A stretch of 64,000 nt of DNA from JACMLC01 sp963720235 (GTDB lineage: Bacteria; Acidobacteriota; Blastocatellia; Pyrinomonadales; Pyrinomonadaceae). The stretch is taken from the NCBI GenBank assembly GCA_963720235.1, contig OY970389.1, forward strand, positions 3,906,001-3,970,000. Reading direction: 5' to 3'. This document shows, piece after piece, positions 9,301-17,633 of the stretch. The notes under the pieces were generated by a model. It had not been told where the DNA came from, made no database searches, and saw only the letters and a program-made list of their open reading frames with translations. Both the position numbers and the translations under genes were made by a program. Each line of letters starts with the position of its first letter. Within the stretch, counting starts at the first letter, position 1.

Positions 9301-9365
9301 TGGAAATTTTCCAAATCCAAAGCCCTTGCACACGCTTCGCCGGAGACAAAAACCCTGGGCCAAAG

Positions 9366-9410
9366 AAAAAGCCGTGGACTTTAACGCTTGTTAAAGTCCA
9401 CGGCTTTTTT
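9366..9410. terminator. Bidirectional terminator after rpoD
   Basis: A long stem (AAAAAGCCGTGGACTTTAA and its complement) with a short loop, flanked by an A-run on one side and a T-run on the other. It can terminate the minus-strand rpoD. Confidence 0.9.
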
Positions 9411-9435
9411 TCTAACTTATCCTAAAGTTTGGGAG

Positions 9436-11235
9436 TTATTGCGCCTGCAAGCTCTCAAGGAACGGCTTGAGAATGCGCGAGCGCGATGGATGACGCAGCT
9501 TGCGCAGGGCTTTGGCTTCAATCTGCCGTATGCGCTCGCGCGTGACAGTGAAGTTCTGGCCCACTTCTTCGAGCGTGTGCTCCTCGCCGCCTGTGTTAAG
9601 TCCGAAACGCATCTTGATGACCTTCTCTTCGCGCGGGCTCAAGGTCGCCAGCACGTCCTCTGTCACGTCTCTCAAATTTTGCGAGACGACCCTGTCGGCA
9701 GGGCTGACAAAAGTCTTATCCTCTATAAAATCTCCGAGGAAAGAGTTGGCATCTTCGCCGATTGGAGTCTCAAGCGAAATCGGTTCCTGCGCCATCTTGA
9801 AGATTTTCCGAACCTTCGAGATAGGCATATCAACACGCTTGGCAATCTCCTCTGTGCTCGGCTCGCGGCCAAACTCGCGCGTCAACTCGCGCGAAGCAGT
9901 CCGCAGCTTGTTAATGGTCTCAATCATGTGGACAGGAATACGAATCGTTCTCGCCTGGTCTGCAATCGCACGTGTGATGGCCTGACGAATCCACCACGTC
10001 GCATAGGTTGAGAACTTATAGCCACGTCGCCATTCAAACTTATCCACGGCCTTCATCAATCCGATGTTGCCTTCCTGTATTAAATCCAGAAACTGCAAAC
10101 CGCGATTCTTATACTTTTTGGCGATGGAGACGACGAGGCGCAGGTTCGCTTCCGTCAACTCGCTCTTGGCCTGCATGGCTTCGGATTCGCCGATGACGAT
10201 GGCCTGATGCGAGCGTTTGATTTCGACGAGCGAAAGCTTTGTGTCCTTCTCTATCTGCTGCAAGCGTCGCTTGGCTGCATTGCAGTGTCGCTTGTACTCT
10301 TTCGCATCCTCAGGCTTGACGCGCTTGTGACTGAGCTTCTCCGTGTATTTCTCAATCTCGCGCTCGGCTGTGCGAATCTCTTTGTGAACCGCGCCGATAG
10401 AGTTGATGAGACGCCGCTCCGCGCTCTCTTTGAGAGAGAACTGCGTAATCTCATGCGCGATTTCGAGCCGCGCGCGCGCAACTTTGCCTTGCAGACGCAA
10501 GAGCTTTTTAGTCTTCTTGCCGCGCACGAGTCTCTGCTCGGCATGCAGCTTTTCCCAATCCTTGAGTCCGGCCTTGTAGAGCTTGCGTATGTTCTCAATG
10601 CCTTCCAGAGTCCAGCGCAAATACTCTTCGGCCTTGTCCTCTTCCTCGCTCACTTCCGCCTGATCTGAGAAGTTGACGACCTCGCGTATATTGAGCTTGC
10701 CCTCTTCCAAGCCGTCGCCGATGCGCAGCATCTCTTCAATCGCGATGGGCGAGCGGGAAAGAGCCTTGCGCGCTTTGCGCTGGCCGCGCTCGATGCGTTT
10801 GGCGATAGAGACTTCACTCTCGCGCGTGAGCAGCGGGACAGTTCCCATCTCACGCAGGTAGAGACGAACAGGGTCGCTGCCTTTCTCAAGTTCTCCGGCA
10901 GACAAATCCAGCTCAACATCATCGTCAAGAGACTCTTCCGTCTCATCCGAAGCAGAGACAGCCGCGTCCTCATCTATCAAAAGCTCTGCGGGGACATCTT
11001 CATTCAGGCCCGCGCCTTCGATGATTTGCAGCACCTCTTCCAGATCAGCCGTCGAGATGTCGTCTTCAGGCGTCTCTTGCTCAAGACCCTCGAACGGCAC
11101 ATACTTTTCCGTTCCCATGTCCAGCAGCTCGACTCCGCCTTGCTCTTTGTTCTTAATAGCCAATGTAGATTCCCCTCTACGCGAGAAAATCTGTAAATTA
11201 CCGGGAGAGCGTCTCGCGGGCTGCATCTCCAACAT
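9436..11235 (-). CDS. rpoD: RNA polymerase primary sigma factor RpoD/SigA
   Basis: 599 residues. Region 1.2 is visible in DPVRLYLREMGTVPLLTRE. It is followed by a long charged non-conserved region with EIEKYTEKLSHKR, then region 2 (LRLVVSIAKKYKNRG, FLDLIQEGNIGLMKAVDKF and YKFSTYATWWIRQAITRA), region 3 (RIPVHMIETINKL) and region 4 (REEKVIKMRFGL and the helix-turn-helix TLEEVGQNFTVTRERIRQIE). It directs core polymerase to housekeeping promoters. The acidic N-terminus is short for region 1.1. The start is uncertain: the ATG at 11235 gives the longest frame, but a TTG at 11163 has AGGGG at good spacing. A bidirectional terminator follows. Confidence 0.97.
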   Translation of the reverse strand: MLEMQPARRSPGNLQIFSRRGESTLAIKNKEQGGVELLDMGTEKYVPFEGLEQETPEDDISTADLEEVLQIIEGAGLNEDVPAELLIDEDAAVSASDETEESLDDDVELDLSAGELEKGSDPVRLYLREMGTVPLLTRESEVSIAKRIERGQRKARKALSRSPIAIEEMLRIGDGLEEGKLNIREVVNFSDQAEVSEEEDKAEEYLRWTLEGIENIRKLYKAGLKDWEKLHAEQRLVRGKKTKKLLRLQGKVARARLEIAHEITQFSLKESAERRLINSIGAVHKEIRTAEREIEKYTEKLSHKRVKPEDAKEYKRHCNAAKRRLQQIEKDTKLSLVEIKRSHQAIVIGESEAMQAKSELTEANLRLVVSIAKKYKNRGLQFLDLIQEGNIGLMKAVDKFEWRRGYKFSTYATWWIRQAITRAIADQARTIRIPVHMIETINKLRTASRELTREFGREPSTEEIAKRVDMPISKVRKIFKMAQEPISLETPIGEDANSFLGDFIEDKTFVSPADRVVSQNLRDVTEDVLATLSPREEKVIKMRFGLNTGGEEHTLEEVGQNFTVTRERIRQIEAKALRKLRHPSRSRILKPFLESLQAQ

Positions 11236-11401
11236 TGTTTCCGACTGAGAAACGTCGCCGGTTTAAGCTCAAAAGCTTCGTCGTCCCCAATCCCTGCTTA
11301 ATGATACGAGCCAAACCTCTTATTAGATGACTATCTTGTTGCCGAGAACGTTCATTTCACTAAAGAAAGTTTGTCACATATCGGTTTATAAAGACAGCAC
11401 G

Positions 11402-11422
11402 GCGGGCCAAAAGGTTGCCCGC
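11402..11422. terminator. Weak hairpin between rpoD and the MarR gene
   Basis: Six-bp stem GCGGGC/GCCCGC with a 9-base loop, downstream of the minus-strand MarR gene. No good T-run follows, so it is at best a weak terminator. Confidence 0.3.
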
Positions 11423-11517
11423 CCCGCGCGAGTCACCTCCCGCGCGCCGTCCCAATCTGTAAATGGTTAATAAATCTCAAGTTTTCCGCTCAGTTTGATT
11501 CATCCGGCGACTGTTTT

Positions 11518-12051
11518 TCAATCGCATGGTTCGCCTTGCATAACTGCCGCTTTTTTCTTCCCGCCTGTTGAATGATTATTGGCAGGCTGGCTTGCGGCAT
11601 TCTCGCGCGCCTCGAAACTTTCGAGCGCGTTCACGACCTTGACCAGAGTGTCCACAACCTGTTCCTGCTCGCTCTGGCTCAGATGCTCAAGAGCGCGGCT
11701 GAAAATATCGCGGCGGCTCTGTCGAAACCGGTCAACAAGATCGCGGCCATGATCTGAAAGCGCGACGATGACACATCGCCTGTCGCCTTCTACCGCGCGC
11801 CGCTCTATCAATCCTTTACGGATTAGCCTGTCTGTTAGTTGCGTAATGGCCGGGGCCGAGATTCTCAACTGGCACGCGAGTTGGCCGGTCAGCACAGGGC
11901 CGCGCCTCAGGATACGCAATGCCTGCGCCTGCGGCAATGTTAAATCCAGCTCGGCAATCTGTTTTTGATACTGGTCAATCATCAACGCCGACATGACTTC
12001 AGCGAAACTATTTAACACTTCTTCTATTCTCACAGGCATTTGTTTTGTCAT
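11518..12051 (-). CDS. MarR-family transcriptional regulator
   Basis: 177 residues. The central winged-helix region (about 38-110) shows LTLPQAQALRILRRGPVLTGQLACQLRISAPAI as helix-turn-helix, then a wing with VEGDRRCVIVALSDHGRDLVD, typical of MarR proteins. N- and C-terminal helices should form the dimer. The tail (from about 150) is polar and rich in Asn, Gly and Lys. It is divergent from the ECF sigma gene, and an inverted repeat lies over a promoter between them, so it probably represses itself, the sigma gene or both. The ligand is unknown. Confidence 0.92.
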   Translation of the reverse strand: MTKQMPVRIEEVLNSFAEVMSALMIDQYQKQIAELDLTLPQAQALRILRRGPVLTGQLACQLRISAPAITQLTDRLIRKGLIERRAVEGDRRCVIVALSDHGRDLVDRFRQSRRDIFSRALEHLSQSEQEQVVDTLVKVVNALESFEARENAASQPANNHSTGGKKKAAVMQGEPCD

Positions 12052-12060
12052 AAATTATTA

Positions 12061-12099
12061 CTTAACCCACTTGAATAGTTAAGATGAATTAAGTATAAT
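12061..12099 (+). promoter_or_regulatory. Promoter with overlapping MarR-type operator
   Basis: TTGAAT (12071-12076), a 17-base spacer and TATAAT (12094-12099) form a good sigma-70 promoter for the ECF gene. CTTAAC (12061-12066) and GTTAAG (12078-12083) are exact inverted repeats that flank and overlap the -35 box. That is where a repressor encoded by the divergent MarR gene could bind. Confidence 0.6.
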
Positions 12100-12182
12100 A
12101 CTGGTTGTCCAAATGAGTCAATAGTGGCTCCAAGTGTGTGGTCTGGTGAGGCAGACCGGACAAGAACTCAGAAGACTTTATC

Positions 12183-12806
12183 ATGACAACAACCGAAACT
12201 TATCCAAGCTGGGTAAATGTTGAAGCGGCAGAAGATACAACGGAACTGCCGCAGGCTTCCGATCTATTGCTGGCGCAGAAAAGCGCAGAAGGCAGCATGG
12301 AAGCTTTTGAAGAGCTTTATCGCCGTCACAGTCGCCGTGTTTATTCGCTCTGCTTGCGTATGACCGCCAACGTCGAGAAGGCAGAAGATTTGGCACAGGA
12401 TGTCTTTGTGCATCTCTTTCGCAAAATCGGGAGCTTTCGCGGGCAATCCGCTTTCACGACCTGGCTGCACCGCGTCACAGTCAATCAGGTTTTGATGCAC
12501 TTTCGCAAGCGTAGCACAAAGACAGAGCAGACAACAGACGACGGCGAAACACCCGTGCAGATTGTCACAGGCACGGCAGACCCGAACGCGATGCCGATTA
12601 TAGACCGCATTGCGCTCGACAAAGCGATTGCGCAGTTGCCGCCGGGCTACCGCTCAGTCTTTATCCTGCATGACATAGAAGGACACGAACACACGGAGGT
12701 TGCGAAGATTCTGGGCTGCTCCGTCGGCACTTCAAAATCGCAACTCCACAAAGCACGCATGAAACTGCGCGGACTGCTCAAGCAGCAGAACTCGCCTGAA
12801 GAATAA
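12183..12806 (+). CDS. ECF-type RNA polymerase sigma factor
   Basis: 207 residues. Region 2 covers about residues 40-105 (AFEELYRRHSRRVYSLCLRM, AEDLAQDVFVHLFRKIGSF, FTTWLHRVTVNQVLMHFRK). Region 4 covers about 135-200 (LPPGYRSVFILHDIEGHEHTE then the helix-turn-helix LGCSVGTSKSQLHKARMKL). Regions 1.1 and 3 are absent, as expected for group 4 sigma factors. No anti-sigma gene follows, since the next gene is convergent. Control may come from the divergent MarR protein, whose likely operator overlaps this promoter. Which regulon it serves cannot be told. Confidence 0.95.
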   Translation: MTTTETYPSWVNVEAAEDTTELPQASDLLLAQKSAEGSMEAFEELYRRHSRRVYSLCLRMTANVEKAEDLAQDVFVHLFRKIGSFRGQSAFTTWLHRVTVNQVLMHFRKRSTKTEQTTDDGETPVQIVTGTADPNAMPIIDRIALDKAIAQLPPGYRSVFILHDIEGHEHTEVAKILGCSVGTSKSQLHKARMKLRGLLKQQNSPEE

Positions 12807-12810
12807 TCTC

Positions 12811-12891
12811 AACGCAGAGGCGCGGAGATAAGAAATAAAAAAGGGGATGCTATATTTGCATTCCCTTTTTCTTTTTTCCATCTCTGCGTTT
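12811..12891. terminator. Bidirectional terminator/palindrome between convergent genes
   Basis: Outer arms AACGCAGAG and CTCTGCGTT enclose an inner hairpin AAAAGGGGATGC/GCATTCCCTTTT with A- and T-runs. It ends five bases before the ctaA stop codon. The inner part is a classic two-way terminator and the outer part resembles the window's intergenic palindromes. Confidence 0.85.
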
Positions 12892-12895
12892 AAGT

Positions 12896-13858
12896 TTAAG
12901 CTATCGGCTCAGGACTAAGGCTCAATTCTTTGACGCTTTCCTCTTGCGTTGAATGGGCCAGAGTCGAAGCCGTCAAGAGTATGAGCGCGAGCCAGAGCAG
13001 GTCTGCCAGCAAAAGATGCACAAGCTGCAACCAGATTGGAGCAAGCAGGACGACATTTAAAAGTCCTGCTCCAAGCTGTAAGACAATCAGCAGGCTCACC
13101 GCAAGCATCCAGCGTTTGACCCATCCGCCGGGCCGCAGGAAATTGGCTGCGCCCGCGACTAACATCACAATGATGCTCACAGTCACTGCCAGAAACGGAT
13201 GCAGGAGCCTGAGTTGAATTAACAGATGCGCGGTTGGCGAAAAATCCTGTTTCAGACCTTCGGCCAGAGAGCTAGAAGGAAACAGTGTGTCTCCCAAGGC
13301 CGCGACGGCTCCGCTCACGGCCAGCACCAAAGTCCCGAACATCGCCAGCATGAAGAGCCAGACAATGAAGCCCTGCTTTTTTAATCTGACAGGCTGACCG
13401 CCGGAAGCCCACCACGCCGTCAAAGTCAGAAAAGCAAGAAGGACAAAAGTATTGATGAGATGCACGGACATGAACATCGCTCTCGCAATCGAGGCATTGT
13501 CCGCGACCAATTCAAAGAGCACGAGCCCTGCTCCGATTAACGCTTCCGTCAAGATAAAGATAAGCGAGAGCAGAGCCCCGCGCCGCACTTGAGTTCCTTT
13601 TGGATAAGCCCTGAAAGCCCAGACCACAAGTCCAATCACCAGCAGGAGCGCAACGCCGCTCGTCAGCCTGTGTGTCAATTCGATTAGAGTCGCCATCTGC
13701 GGCGCACGCGGAAGCACTTCTCCATTGCAGAGCGGCCAATGGCTGCCGCATCCTGCCCCAGAACCGGAAGCGCGCACATACGCGCCCCACAAAATGACAA
13801 ACAGGTTGTAGGCCACAACCAGCCATGCATAAACTGCAAAACGATTCAGCTTCTTCAT
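12896..13858 (-). CDS. ctaA: Heme A synthase, COX15/CtaA family
   Basis: 320 residues with about eight hydrophobic membrane segments. The N-terminal signature (YNLFVILWGAYVRASGSGAG followed by CGSHWPLCNGEVLP) is characteristic: a first helix, then an extracytoplasmic loop with a Cys pair. Further histidines suited to heme binding occur in ELTHRLTSG (about 61-69), SVHLINTF and RLLHPFL, plus a late LVHLLLADLLW. The enzyme oxidises heme O to heme A for aa3-type oxidases. No ctaB or cox genes are in the window. It ends against a bidirectional terminator. Confidence 0.93.
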   Translation of the reverse strand: MKKLNRFAVYAWLVVAYNLFVILWGAYVRASGSGAGCGSHWPLCNGEVLPRAPQMATLIELTHRLTSGVALLLVIGLVVWAFRAYPKGTQVRRGALLSLIFILTEALIGAGLVLFELVADNASIARAMFMSVHLINTFVLLAFLTLTAWWASGGQPVRLKKQGFIVWLFMLAMFGTLVLAVSGAVAALGDTLFPSSSLAEGLKQDFSPTAHLLIQLRLLHPFLAVTVSIIVMLVAGAANFLRPGGWVKRWMLAVSLLIVLQLGAGLLNVVLLAPIWLQLVHLLLADLLWLALILLTASTLAHSTQEESVKELSLSPEPIA

Positions 13859-13939
13859 GAATAATTCTATCCGAAAATCTTTAATGATTGATAAAGCCGA
13901 TTATAACATCCCTGCTCTTTAAGCCGCAGATTAAGAGGC

Positions 13940-14077
13940 ATTTCAAAAACACTCAACCCTTTGCGAGCTTCCGGTCTTTCTTTTCTTTGCGCCTTTGCGT
14001 GAACCGTTCGTTTATGTTTCGCGCTGGTGGCGCAAAGAGAAAACTCAAGCTCGCAAAGGGTTGAGTGTTTTTGAAAT
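13940..14077. repeat. 31-bp perfect palindrome with inner CGCAAAG-type arms
   Basis: Arms 13940-13970 and 14047-14077 are exact reverse complements (31 bp). Inside lies a second, imperfect inverted repeat containing CTTTGCGCCTTTGCG, the motif shared by other palindromes here. It lies 23 bases beyond the stop of the DUF434 gene. Confidence 0.8.
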
Positions 14078-14099
14078 ATTCTCTAAGGCTCTACGCGAA

Positions 14100-14825
14100 T
14101 TATTCCGCCTGCAAGTCTATCATCCACGCGCGCGGAAGATATTTTTGCAGCAGGTATTGGTTTAAGTTAATCCATCTTTTCGCTCTGTCCAGAATCGTCG
14201 AATCTGAGGTGACGGCGATGTTGTCCGAGATGATAATCTCCGCATCCGGGTTGAAGACGACCTCGACGCCCCAGGGCCATTTTGATTGCGAGGCCAGTTC
14301 TCTGATTCTCTGGGCCAGCCGCCCGCTATTGGAGATTGGACTATCGAGCAGCCACAAGACTTCCTTCGGACTCAAGGCTGCGAGAGCTTCGCCAATCAGA
14401 TTGAGCGCGCTCCCGGTCTCAAGCACTGCTCTATAAGAACCATGCACGCTCGACAGATCGCGTATGCAGCCGTCGCGGCAGAGCAGGAGCAGGCCGCCGC
14501 CGAGCGCAGCCTCTAAAGTAATCACCAGATTGAATCCATCAATGATTAAACTTTCGCCCGCGATGCTTTCGACTGCCACGCGCCGCGCGCTGCGACGCTC
14601 TTTCTGCTTGTCCGTGCAGGCCGCGCGCGAGACCGCGAGGCGTTGACGCTCTGTGAGGAAGTGGCGGTCGCCGACGAGTTTCAAAGAGCCTTTCATCGTA
14701 TAGCCGTGATTTAAGAGCCAAGATAATTCCGATGTCGCCTTGCGCAGCAATGTGAGTTGAGCGTCTGCGAATAGCTCTTCATCCGACGGGTGTGCTCCAC
14801 GATGCTGGCGTTGGTCTGGGCTCAA
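14100..14825 (-). CDS. DUF434/DUF5616-type protein
   Basis: 241 residues. The N-terminal segment (about 10-65, DEELFADAQLTLLRKATSELSW and MKGSLKLVGDRHFLTERQRLA) fits DUF434. The remainder (LIIDGFNLVITLEAAL, then LLLCRDGCIRDLSSVHGSYR, then VLWLLDSPISNSGRLA) resembles the DUF5616 partner, which has a PIN/Toprim-like look with conserved Asp residues (D in IIDGFN, RD in CRDG, LDSP). A nuclease-like role is possible but unproven. It lies upstream of a palindrome. No membrane segment. Start ATG at 14825 looks reasonable. Confidence 0.85.
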   Translation of the reverse strand: MSPDQRQHRGAHPSDEELFADAQLTLLRKATSELSWLLNHGYTMKGSLKLVGDRHFLTERQRLAVSRAACTDKQKERRSARRVAVESIAGESLIIDGFNLVITLEAALGGGLLLLCRDGCIRDLSSVHGSYRAVLETGSALNLIGEALAALSPKEVLWLLDSPISNSGRLAQRIRELASQSKWPWGVEVVFNPDAEIIISDNIAVTSDSTILDRAKRWINLNQYLLQKYLPRAWMIDLQAE

Positions 14826-14905
14826 TTATCACCTCTGCTGTTGTGCTTGAGGCAATATACTCTCTCCTGTCTCTCGAATGAAACTTGCTATCCAGTTTCT
14901 CTCTC

Positions 14906-16348
14906 TCAAACCATCTTCTTCTTCCAACGGCCCTGCCGGAAAATGAATGCGCTGACGACTGCGAGTGTGGAGAAGGCAATCGTCACGGCCAGAAAGACGC
15001 CACGCGGCCCGAAGCCTAAAACTATCGCGAGCACATAGGCGAGCGGAATCTCCCACAGCCAGAAGACAAAGAGATTGATAATCGTCGGCGTGAAGGTATC
15101 GCCCGCGCCGTTGAACGATTGCGTAATCACCATGCCGTAAGCATAAAAGAGAAACCCGCACGCGATGATGCGCAAAGCATCTATGCCATAAGGCATCACG
15201 TTCGCGTCTGTCGTAAAGAGACGAATAATCTGCGGCGCGAGAATCACAAAGAGCAGCCCGACGATTCCCAAGAAACACAGGTTATAAAAGCCAGCTTTCC
15301 ATACAGCACGCTCTGCTCGCTCAGGCTTCCCTGCTCCTAAAGCTTGCCCCACCATCGTCGCCGCAGCATTGCTCATCCCCAAAGATGGCAAGAGCGCAAA
15401 GATAATCACGCGAATGCCAATCGTATAACCAGCTATAGCATTGCTCCCAAATCCTGAGATGATACGAATCAAGCCAATCCAGCTTGCCATGCCTATAAAG
15501 ACCTGAAACGCGCCGGAGGCAGAGAGGCGAATAATTCGCAGCATCAACGCAGGGTCTGGAACAAGATGCCTGCGTTCTATGTGCACGCGCCCGCCGGGAC
15601 GCAACAGTTTTGAGAAAGCATAGAGCGCGCCTGTGCTGCGCCCGATGGTCGTCGCGACGGCTGCGCCCATCACTCCGAGTTCAGGGAATGGCCCAAGCCC
15701 GAAGATAAAACATGGGCCAAGCGCAATGTTAATCAGATTGGCAACCCACAGCACACGCATCGCAATCGCAGCATCGCCTGAGCCGCGAAAGATTGCGTTC
15801 AAGAGAAACAGCATCACGACCGACGCATTGCCGCCGAGCATCACTCTGGTAAAGCCTGAGCCTTGATTGATGACTCCCTGCGAAGCTCCCATCAACGCGA
15901 GCAGTTTGGGAGCGAACAAGACTCCGCACACGCCGAGCAGCGCGGACAGAATCAATCCGACAATCAATGCCTGCACACTGGCGCGCGCGGCTCCGTCAGG
16001 ATTTTGTTCGCCGATGCGCCGCGCAACGGTCGCCGTCACGCCGATGCTGAGTCCGATTGCCAGAGTATAAATCAGCGTCAGCAAGGATTCCGTCAACCCG
16101 ACTGTGGCGATAGCATCCGCTCCAAGCTTGGCGACGAAGAAGACATCCACAACGGCGAAGATGCTCTCCATCAACATCTCCAAAACCATCGGGACGGAGA
16201 GGAGCAGAATCGAGCGACCGATAGAACCTTGCGTGTAATCTTTGTGCGAACCGCGCATCGCTTCCGCGATGGCAGACATTATTCCAGTAGAGGTTTCATG
16301 CTGCTCATCGGCGGATGTGCTCTTGAGAGTTTCTATCGAATCATGCAT
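14906..16348 (-). CDS. MATE-family multidrug or toxin exporter
   Basis: 480 residues from ATG at 16348 (MHDSIETLKS), with GGAG upstream. The frame is open to 16498, but that extra part overlaps the next divergent gene's leader and does not resemble MATE. About twelve membrane segments follow a polar N-terminus. MATE signatures include GRSILLLSVPMVLEMLMES, VVDVFFVAKLGADAIATVG and, in the second half, AAATMVGQALGAGKPERAERAVWKA. It exports small molecules in exchange for sodium or protons. A short spacer of 80 bases separates it from the DUF434 gene on the same strand. Confidence 0.93.
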   Translation of the reverse strand: MHDSIETLKSTSADEQHETSTGIMSAIAEAMRGSHKDYTQGSIGRSILLLSVPMVLEMLMESIFAVVDVFFVAKLGADAIATVGLTESLLTLIYTLAIGLSIGVTATVARRIGEQNPDGAARASVQALIVGLILSALLGVCGVLFAPKLLALMGASQGVINQGSGFTRVMLGGNASVVMLFLLNAIFRGSGDAAIAMRVLWVANLINIALGPCFIFGLGPFPELGVMGAAVATTIGRSTGALYAFSKLLRPGGRVHIERRHLVPDPALMLRIIRLSASGAFQVFIGMASWIGLIRIISGFGSNAIAGYTIGIRVIIFALLPSLGMSNAAATMVGQALGAGKPERAERAVWKAGFYNLCFLGIVGLLFVILAPQIIRLFTTDANVMPYGIDALRIIACGFLFYAYGMVITQSFNGAGDTFTPTIINLFVFWLWEIPLAYVLAIVLGFGPRGVFLAVTIAFSTLAVVSAFIFRQGRWKKKMV

Positions 16349-16482
16349 TTGAAATTTTTCTCCGCAGCCATTACGAGAGAAAAGCAAGGATTGTTCACTT
16401 CGCTTCTGCTCCTCGAAATCCTTGCTCTTATTTTGCAGGAAATGATAAAAGAATGTGAGGGCCGTCTGGCTTAACGAAGCGA

Positions 16483-16977
16483 ATGTCTTTATCAGCACGA
16501 AAACCTGTACGCATTATGCAACGCCTGCTCGCGCTGATGCTCGTGCTCTGGCTCGGCGGGCTTGGCTGTCTGAGCGGTTGCGCGATGATGAGTTCGACGG
16601 CTCTGGCTGCCGCGCCGAAGCCTGCCGAACAACTTGAATGCGCGGCTGTGCCGACCGTCACGGTCGCTGCCGAGGGTGAGCATGCCTGTTGTCATCTGCT
16701 GAAGGATGAAGCCGCGCCGAAGAAAGATGTTTCGCCGTCAAAGCTTTTCGGGCGCGGCCTGCGCACGCATCACACGATGGATTGCTGCCCGCTCGCGCGT
16801 CTCTCTTCAGACCCCGCGCGCAAGCCGCGTGTGGCAGCAGAGCAAGGAGCAGCCTTAGCCAGAACGAGCGCGATTTTTACAGCCCGCACGCAAATATCTT
16901 TTGTCCCTCGCGCCGTTCGCGTCTGGCGACCGCCACGCGCGGAGACATATCTACTGTGCTGTGTCTTTCTGATTTAA
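16483..16977 (+). CDS. Predicted lipoprotein with Cys pairs
   Basis: 164 residues from ATG 16483; a second ATG at residue 12 begins the hydrophobic stretch. A signal segment (MQRLLALMLVLWLGGLG) leads to a lipobox-like LSGC, so a lipoprotein is possible. Two conspicuous pairs follow: HACCHL (about residue 67) and MDCCPLA (about 100). The C-terminus is basic and ends in CCVFLI. The family is not recognised. The next gene, 78 bases on, also encodes a secreted protein with many Cys-Cys pairs, so a shared role in metal binding is likely but inferred. Confidence 0.7.
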   Translation: MSLSARKPVRIMQRLLALMLVLWLGGLGCLSGCAMMSSTALAAAPKPAEQLECAAVPTVTVAAEGEHACCHLLKDEAAPKKDVSPSKLFGRGLRTHHTMDCCPLARLSSDPARKPRVAAEQGAALARTSAIFTARTQISFVPRAVRVWRPPRAETYLLCCVFLI

Positions 16978-17055
16978 AGAGAGGCGATGAAGTTAAAGCC
17001 GGCGAACGATTCGTCGGTCGAATCTCAAACCTTTCTCAAACAGGAGATACAAAAT

Positions 17056-17421
17056 ATGAAACGGATTAAAATTTTAGCCTGTGCCATGATGCTCAGCATG
17101 GCTGGCGCGATTTACGCGGCTGGCTATGTGCAGGACGGGTCGCACGCGAAGATGAGTTGCTGTGCGGCTGCGTGCTGCACGGACGGCGCGGAGTGTTGCA
17201 AAGCCAAAGCTGACGGAAGCCGCGCAGACTGCTGCAAAGCAGACGCGGAATCCTGCGCAGCCAAGATGGCGGAAGGCGATTGCTGCAAAGCGCATCACGG
17301 CGACAAGCATGCTGCGGGAGAAGCTTCCTGCGACATGAGCAAGAAGGACGGCAAGACAGGCTGCTGCGACGGCGGCTCGTGTTGCAAGGCTAAGGACACC
17401 AAAGAAGGCAAGGGCGTTTAG
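17056..17421 (+). CDS. Secreted metallothionein-like Cys-Cys repeat protein
   Basis: 121 residues from ATG 17056, with AGGAG ten bases upstream; the longer frame from 16987 lacks such a site. A signal peptide occupies about residues 1-22 (MKRIKILACAMMLSMAGAIY). The mature part holds 16 Cys, mostly as seven CC pairs spaced by 5-15 residues (for example CCKAKADG, DCCKAD, DCCKAHHG), with Lys, Ala, Asp and His between them. It does not match a classical metallothionein, but this density of paired Cys in a small exported protein suggests binding of copper, zinc or another soft metal. It forms a likely operon with the preceding gene and ends at a strong terminator. Confidence 0.8.
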   Translation: MKRIKILACAMMLSMAGAIYAAGYVQDGSHAKMSCCAAACCTDGAECCKAKADGSRADCCKADAESCAAKMAEGDCCKAHHGDKHAAGEASCDMSKKDGKTGCCDGGSCCKAKDTKEGKGV

Positions 17422-17448
17422 GCTGTAAGCAGAAATGCTCAAAGCAAA

Positions 17449-17488
17449 AGCAGGGAGGCAAGAGACACATCTCTTGTCTCCCTGCTTC
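17449..17488 (+). terminator. Terminator of the Cys-rich gene pair
   Basis: AGCAGGGAGGCAAGAGA pairs with TCTTGTCTCCCTGCT around a short loop. TTCTTCTTG follows, giving a T-rich tail on the plus strand. Confidence 0.8.
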
Positions 17489-17512
17489 TTCTTGTAATCA
17501 AAAAAGAGGAAG

Positions 17513-17599
17513 CAGACGAACCACGAACAGACACGAAAGGGGACGAAAGAGCTAAATTGTTCGTTTTGTTTCGTGTGTCTTCGTGGACAGTTCGCCCTC
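17513..17599. repeat. Intergenic palindrome, ACGAA type
   Basis: Left arm CGAACCACGAACAGACACGA and right arm TCGTGTGTCTTCGTGGACAG form a long imperfect stem. The outer flanks (AAAAGAGGA and CCTCTTTTC) also pair. It ends 35 bases beyond the citrate synthase stop codon. Confidence 0.7.
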
Positions 17600-17633
17600 T
17601 TTTCTTTTGCGACTTATGTATTAGGATTTCCGG

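Noticed and set aside
14286..14646. Plus-strand frames over the DUF434 gene
   Set aside because: Antisense shadows of a recognised family with no independent evidence.
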